This document shows positions 60,615 through 64,000 of a stretch of DNA of 64,000 bases, piece after piece. Made by a program: the position numbers and the translations under genes. Positions within the stretch are counted from its first letter, which is position 1. Each line of letters begins with the position of its first letter. The stretch is from Candidatus Methanoperedens sp. BLZ2 (GTDB taxonomy: Archaea; Halobacteriota; Methanosarcinia; Methanosarcinales; Methanoperedenaceae), in the NCBI RefSeq assembly GCF_002487355.1, contig NZ_NTMG01000017.1:1-64000 (forward strand). Direction: 5' to 3'. The notes under the pieces are model-generated. The model searched no databases, was not told where the DNA came from, and saw nothing but the letters and a program-made list of their open reading frames with translations.

Positions 60615-62023
60615 GCGATGTTTATTCAACAATATGTCCTGGCTGCAATTTCGGCTGCGGCCTCTATATCCGCAAAAATGCCGATTTGGCAGTTGATTTC
60701 AGAAAATCATCGCCTGCCAATGCCGGAAAACTGTGCAGGTTTGGAGTGAGCCTTCCAAGGTTCTTTGGACCTGTAAAATCGACCGTAGATGGCAAAAAAA
60801 TAACGCTTGACAATGCTGCAAAGGAAGCAGCAAAGAGAATTTTAGCAAATAAGGATTCTGTTGCATTTCTTTCATCAGGCAATACCACATGTGAAGAGCT
60901 TCTTGCATTCCAGAAGATCGCCGAATCATATTTATGCACAGGAGTAAATTTTGAAGCGCTTCCGAAGGATACATACCAGACGATCAGCGTAGGAATTCCG
61001 TACAGCGAGATCGAGGCCGCAAAACATATTGTGCTTTTTATTGACCCGTACGAGCAGTATCCTCTGATCGTACGGCGCTTGCTTTCTGCAAAGAACAAAG
61101 GTGCTAAAATCACAGCAGTCTGGTGGAAAGACCTGCCGCTGGCAGATGAGAACATCAGACTGAAAGATACCTCAAAACTTACACTCACAAAAGACTCACT
61201 CATTATTGCTGATTTCCATCCGTTTTCGGATATGGAGCAGGTAAAGAATGTGCTTTCACTTGCAAAGAACAGCGGTACAAAAATAACATTCCTCAAACCT
61301 TTTGCGAATTCAACTGGCGCATATATACTGTCAAAGGATGCAAAACAAAAATCCCTGGCACAACTCGTTGATGATATTAATAAAGGAACGATAAAGACGC
61401 TTTTTGCTCTTGAATCCGATCCGTCGGTGTTGATACCCCCTGAGACTCTTTCAAAGCTCACGAACCTGATAATCCAGACAGGCCAGGCAGTCTCTGCAAA
61501 AGCTAATATCGTGATAGCCCATGAGCCGCTTTATAAGAAAAAAGGTACGCTCATAAATAATGAAGGGAGGATGCAGGCTCTTGGCGGCAGCGGGATAAAC
61601 GGGCTTTACGTGCTTGGGACCATTGTAGGCGCCAAATTTGATTTCAATGAACTTCATGAATCTGTAAAGAAAGCGATCGGCATTACGGAAATTGATGAAT
61701 TTACCGTACCGAAATACGAGAGACCCGGATACGGTGCAATACAGGCAGCGCCGAAGGCATTGGAGGCTAAGCCAGTTCTTATTGATGTGTATAATCCTTT
61801 CACGTGGTTCAACCTTGCCGATGACAATGATTTCGTAGAATTGAATTTGAACACAGTCAGGGCGCTAAAGCTATTAAAAGGCGGGACGTTAAAGATAAAA
61901 TCAAACGGAAACGTTGTTGAAAAGAGATTCAAGGTTGCGCCTGTCCAGGATAATATTTTGCTTACAGGAAACAGGTTCGGGATAGAGAAGGGAATTATTA
62001 CGCCTGTTGAGATTTCGAGGTGA
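60611..62023 (+). CDS. Half-size molybdopterin-oxidoreductase-like (FdhA/FwdB-related) subunit
   Basis: 470 aa. N-terminal [4Fe-4S] motif CPGCNFGCGLYIRKN...AGKLCRFG, then a molybdopterin-oxidoreductase scaffold (FLSSGNTTCEELLAFQKIAESYL..., NNEGRMQALGGSGINGLYVLG) and a C-terminal barrel-like part. Normal FdhA is about 680 aa. In the place of the active-site Cys/Sec-His of formate dehydrogenases I see no matching Cys-His. It may bind a pterin without being a formate enzyme, or be an electron-transfer scaffold. Part of the FrhB-Mvh-Hdr operon. Confidence 0.75.
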   Translation: MSDVYSTICPGCNFGCGLYIRKNADLAVDFRKSSPANAGKLCRFGVSLPRFFGPVKSTVDGKKITLDNAAKEAAKRILANKDSVAFLSSGNTTCEELLAFQKIAESYLCTGVNFEALPKDTYQTISVGIPYSEIEAAKHIVLFIDPYEQYPLIVRRLLSAKNKGAKITAVWWKDLPLADENIRLKDTSKLTLTKDSLIIADFHPFSDMEQVKNVLSLAKNSGTKITFLKPFANSTGAYILSKDAKQKSLAQLVDDINKGTIKTLFALESDPSVLIPPETLSKLTNLIIQTGQAVSAKANIVIAHEPLYKKKGTLINNEGRMQALGGSGINGLYVLGTIVGAKFDFNELHESVKKAIGITEIDEFTVPKYERPGYGAIQAAPKALEAKPVLIDVYNPFTWFNLADDNDFVELNLNTVRALKLLKGGTLKIKSNGNVVEKRFKVAPVQDNILLTGNRFGIEKGIITPVEISR

Positions 62024-62028
62024 TAGGA

Positions 62029-62295
62029 ATGGCAGAAGAAGTAGAGAAAGGAGTCAAAACAGAAGAGGCAGTTCCTGAACCAAGGCCGGAAGCAAAGAAA
62101 GAATCTGACCTTAGCAAGGAATTCGTGGATGGCATTATGGCAGAGATGAGCTTAAAAGGCGCATCAAAGAAGAGGCTTATCAGGACGTTGGCCGAGCAGT
62201 TCAATTTCGATAAGCAGAAGGTCATGTTCAGGCTCAAGCGGGCGCTGATCACGGAGAGGTATGCGGCAGTAATCAGTAGTGAGCATTTAATATAG
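62029..62295 (+). CDS. Small helix-turn-helix-like protein ending the hdr operon
   Basis: 88 aa from ATG 62029 (AGG-rich upstream; GTG 62020 is an alternative). Residues 1-30 are acidic and disordered. Residues 33-88 (FVDGIMAEMSLKGASKKRLIRTLAEQFNFDKQKVMFRLKRALITERYAAVISSEHLI) form helices like a small DNA-binding or regulatory domain. No named family. Likely co-transcribed with the molybdopterin-like gene 5 bp upstream. Confidence 0.55.
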   Translation: MAEEVEKGVKTEEAVPEPRPEAKKESDLSKEFVDGIMAEMSLKGASKKRLIRTLAEQFNFDKQKVMFRLKRALITERYAAVISSEHLI

Positions 62296-62360
62296 GACTT
62301 AAGCAATTGAACTTAAAGTTCAATAAAGTTAGACATTTTGCATTGTGTATTAAGAATCTC

Positions 62361-62702
62361 TCAATGGTGCGTTCCATCCACAACTTTCACGCCTTTTTTA
62401 AGTATCATCTGCCTGATCTCATCTATATGAGGGCATTTGGGATAACCCCCTTCCATGAGCATACATGAACTCAGGTGAACTACATCCACGCCATGTTTGA
62501 GAAGGCTATCCACAAGCCTGAAGACTCGTCTTCCAGGGCAGCCTCCACAGGTGAAAAAACCGATAATCTCAGCTTCACCGTAATCGCTAAAATGAACTTT
62601 CCTTTTGTTGAATGCCTTGAAACATGCCATGCCTGGGCAGGTCTCACTTACGATGTCGCATCTGACAATTGCGATCTTTGTGGTCTTTTCATCCTTTTTC
62701 AT
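62361..62702 (-). CDS. CGGC-domain protein
   Basis: A 113-aa protein with the signature FFTCGGCPGRR (CGGC motif). It also has MACFKAFNKRK, VVHLSSCMLMEGGYPKCPHIDE and a nucleotide-fold-like alternation of strands and helices. CGGC proteins are small metal- or thiol-handling proteins of unknown function. Last gene of the minus-strand operon behind the siroheme reductase; its start overlaps the neighbour's stop by 1 nt. Confidence 0.75.
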   Translation of the reverse strand: MKKDEKTTKIAIVRCDIVSETCPGMACFKAFNKRKVHFSDYGEAEIIGFFTCGGCPGRRVFRLVDSLLKHGVDVVHLSSCMLMEGGYPKCPHIDEIRQMILKKGVKVVDGTHH

Positions 62703-62953
62703 TATTGTAAGGACTCTGAACTCAGAATAAAACCATTTCTCTCCAATTCAAAAAGAATTGAATGTATATCATCAGATGAGATTATTTTTATTTCAAATAA
62801 TGTTTTTCCCATAGGTATGTGAACAAAAGGGATGTTGTATCTTCTTATCAAGTCTGATAACATCGTTAACTTATCTGCTTCCCACTGCCCATCTTTCCCA
62901 AGGAGATGGAGAGTGACTCCATCCTGATTTTTATATGCTTTGACTTTATACAT
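62702..62953 (-). CDS. Detached NiR/SiR ferredoxin-like half domain
   Basis: 83 aa: VTLHLLGKDGQWEADKLTMLSDLIRRYNIPFVHIPMGKTLFEIKIISSDDIHSILFELERNGFIL. This matches the half-domain pattern (L..L..L...Y.I..VH....K.LE..GI...D...IL.EL...G) normally found at the N-terminus of siroheme reductases, here as a free protein, although the siroheme reductase 6 bp upstream retains its own copy. It may pair with it to complete or regulate the fold. Confidence 0.6.
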   Translation of the reverse strand: MYKVKAYKNQDGVTLHLLGKDGQWEADKLTMLSDLIRRYNIPFVHIPMGKTLFEIKIISSDDIHSILFELERNGFILSSESLQ

Positions 62954-62959
62954 ACTTCC

Positions 62960-63955
62960 TCACTCAAAGTGGATCTCATTTTTATATGGCATTTTTGGAG
63001 CCGGGAGCAGTTTCTTATCAAACTTAATTCTTAATTCGCAAATAAAATTATCCCATTGTTCAGGCATTCTCAGAATATCCCCGATCCGCAAAGTTCCACA
63101 TGTTTTGCCTGCTTTTTCGTACCATTTTATAATCGCTTCAATGAACTCCGGAATATCTTCATCGCTCACAAACTCGGCTATTTTGCAACCCACGACAGGA
63201 TGTCTTCCATGCTTTCCACCGATGCGGATAATCCAGCCCTTTCTCTCTTCCTGCCATGAATCTGTCGGGCACGAGCGGATACAGTCTCCGCAATAAAGAC
63301 ATTTTTGAGCGTAAAATACAGGTTTTCCGCTCTCAGGATCGCTCTCTATCGCCCCTTCCCTGCAAGCACTGGCGCAAATGCGGCATCCAATGCATAGTTC
63401 ATCAACCCATTTGGGTTCGACAGCACCCTGAAAACCAAGGTCGTTTTCAGAAGTGCGGGCGCAATCTATGGGGCATCCTGAAAATGAGATCTTAAATTTA
63501 TGGGGCATTGGATGTGCAAAGAATTTTTCATTTACAACTTCTGCCATTTTTTGTGTATCCATGATGCCGTTTGGATTATACTCACAGCCGGAACATGCTG
63601 TGGGCACCCTGACCCGCCTGCCGCAAGAGGCAATCTTCTGATCAGCTACTGATAGCTCCTCATTTAATTTTTTAAAATCATGATAATCAACATACGGTAA
63701 TTCAATAGACTGCCTGACAGAAAGATGTACATAGTCTCCGGCATATTTTTTTGCTACTTCTAAAATTTTCTCAAGCTTTGAAAGTGGGACCCTGCCTCCT
63801 GGGCAGCGAAGTCTGACCGTGAACAAATCTTTTTGCGTTTGCTTGATCAGACCCCCGGATTTGAGAGTATTGAAATCTATGTCCCCCGTTTTCCCTTCAA
63901 CTTCCGTATCTACTTTTACTTTATTGCTTTTATCTTTTACAGATTTATCTATCAT
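62960..63955 (-). CDS. Small siroheme nitrite/sulfite reductase-like protein, second copy
   Basis: 331 aa, close paralogue of the protein at 37267: an N-terminal ferredoxin-like half domain (GGLIKQTQKDLFTVRLRCPGGRV), siroheme motif PTACSGCEYNPNGIMDT...FSGCPIDC, and inserted ferredoxin clusters CIGCRICASAC and CLYCGDCIRSCPTDSW. About 20 extra residues precede it. ATG 63955 has GGAGG on its strand just upstream (complement of 63965-63969). Sulfite or nitrite reduction; substrate unproven. It heads a three-gene operon. Confidence 0.82.
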   Translation of the reverse strand: MIDKSVKDKSNKVKVDTEVEGKTGDIDFNTLKSGGLIKQTQKDLFTVRLRCPGGRVPLSKLEKILEVAKKYAGDYVHLSVRQSIELPYVDYHDFKKLNEELSVADQKIASCGRRVRVPTACSGCEYNPNGIMDTQKMAEVVNEKFFAHPMPHKFKISFSGCPIDCARTSENDLGFQGAVEPKWVDELCIGCRICASACREGAIESDPESGKPVFYAQKCLYCGDCIRSCPTDSWQEERKGWIIRIGGKHGRHPVVGCKIAEFVSDEDIPEFIEAIIKWYEKAGKTCGTLRIGDILRMPEQWDNFICELRIKFDKKLLPAPKMPYKNEIHFE

Positions 63956-64000
63956 TTCAAACCACCTCCATTTTTCCTTACTAGAAGTTTATAGCAGCCC

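Noticed and set aside
1-64000. CRISPR arrays, rRNA and tRNA genes
   Set aside because: No regularly spaced repeats and no tRNA-like T-arm or anticodon structures were found by reading both strands; a covariance search could still find a cryptic tRNA.

Overview
The window reads as chromosomal DNA of an anaerobic methane-oxidising archaeon of the Candidatus Methanoperedens (ANME-2d) type. Methanogenesis-type genes (mcrD, a solitary mtrA, two hdrA-mvhD sets with hdrBC, hdrD and an F420-binding frhB-like subunit, DUF2121, A-type flavoprotein) sit beside a respiratory nitrogen-oxide set (narGHJI, nrfHA, a quinol-type nitric oxide reductase). Promoters look archaeal (TATA boxes about 25-30 nt before starts, several leaderless). 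Genus assignment is an inference from gene content; no rRNA or tRNA gene was found.

Layout. 1-13.8 kb is an integrated mobile element: tyrosine integrase, an IS256-family insertion with intact ends and an 8-bp target duplication, small regulators, a degenerate ERCC4-type protein, a PrimPol-helicase replication protein, and a type IV secretion-like operon (pilin-like protein, two membrane proteins, a large VirB4-like ATPase with a VirB3/PrgI-like front and a possible nuclease-fold tail). 13.9-15.8 kb is decayed DNA with a truncated phage-portal-like gene. 15.8-18.8 kb carries DUF166 and a nifH-like/nrfH/nrfA operon. 19-35 kb carries the nitric oxide reductase, cupin, AhpD-like, ferredoxin and flavodiiron genes, then cytochrome c-narGHJI, an anion channel and mtrA. 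Matching relics (histidine-kinase 3' end, upstream sequence, cytochrome leader) lie before both the nor and nar genes.

35-40 kb holds a recombinase-like protein lacking its catalytic tyrosine, a siroheme reductase module and a hemerythrin. 40150-45143 is a 5-kb transposon with terminal inverted repeats and a 9-bp target duplication; it carries a BcgI-like two-subunit restriction-modification system, two small regulators, a DDE transposase with a SWIM zinc finger and a small membrane protein. 45-49 kb has a MITE-like insertion, a DUF1858/4-TM pair, a frameshifted PAS gene and an amidohydrolase-CBS-HPP operon.

49.5-62.3 kb is a long, tightly overlapping heterodisulfide reductase supercluster, probably a soluble complex linking CoM/CoB thiols, ferredoxin and F420. 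It contains a tandem HdrA, an MvhD lengthened by an inserted repeat, and an AT-rich stranger gene spliced in with 4-nt overlaps. 62.3-64 kb, on the opposite strand, is a second siroheme reductase module.

Together the genes describe methane-derived electrons passing through Hdr/F420 and membrane carriers to nitrate, nitrite and nitric oxide, with heavy mobile-element traffic in between. Best candidates for something new: the transposon-borne restriction-modification system with shared operators, the VirB3-VirB4-nuclease-like fusion, the NifH-like stub fused into the nrf operon, and the duplicated nor/nar upstream module.
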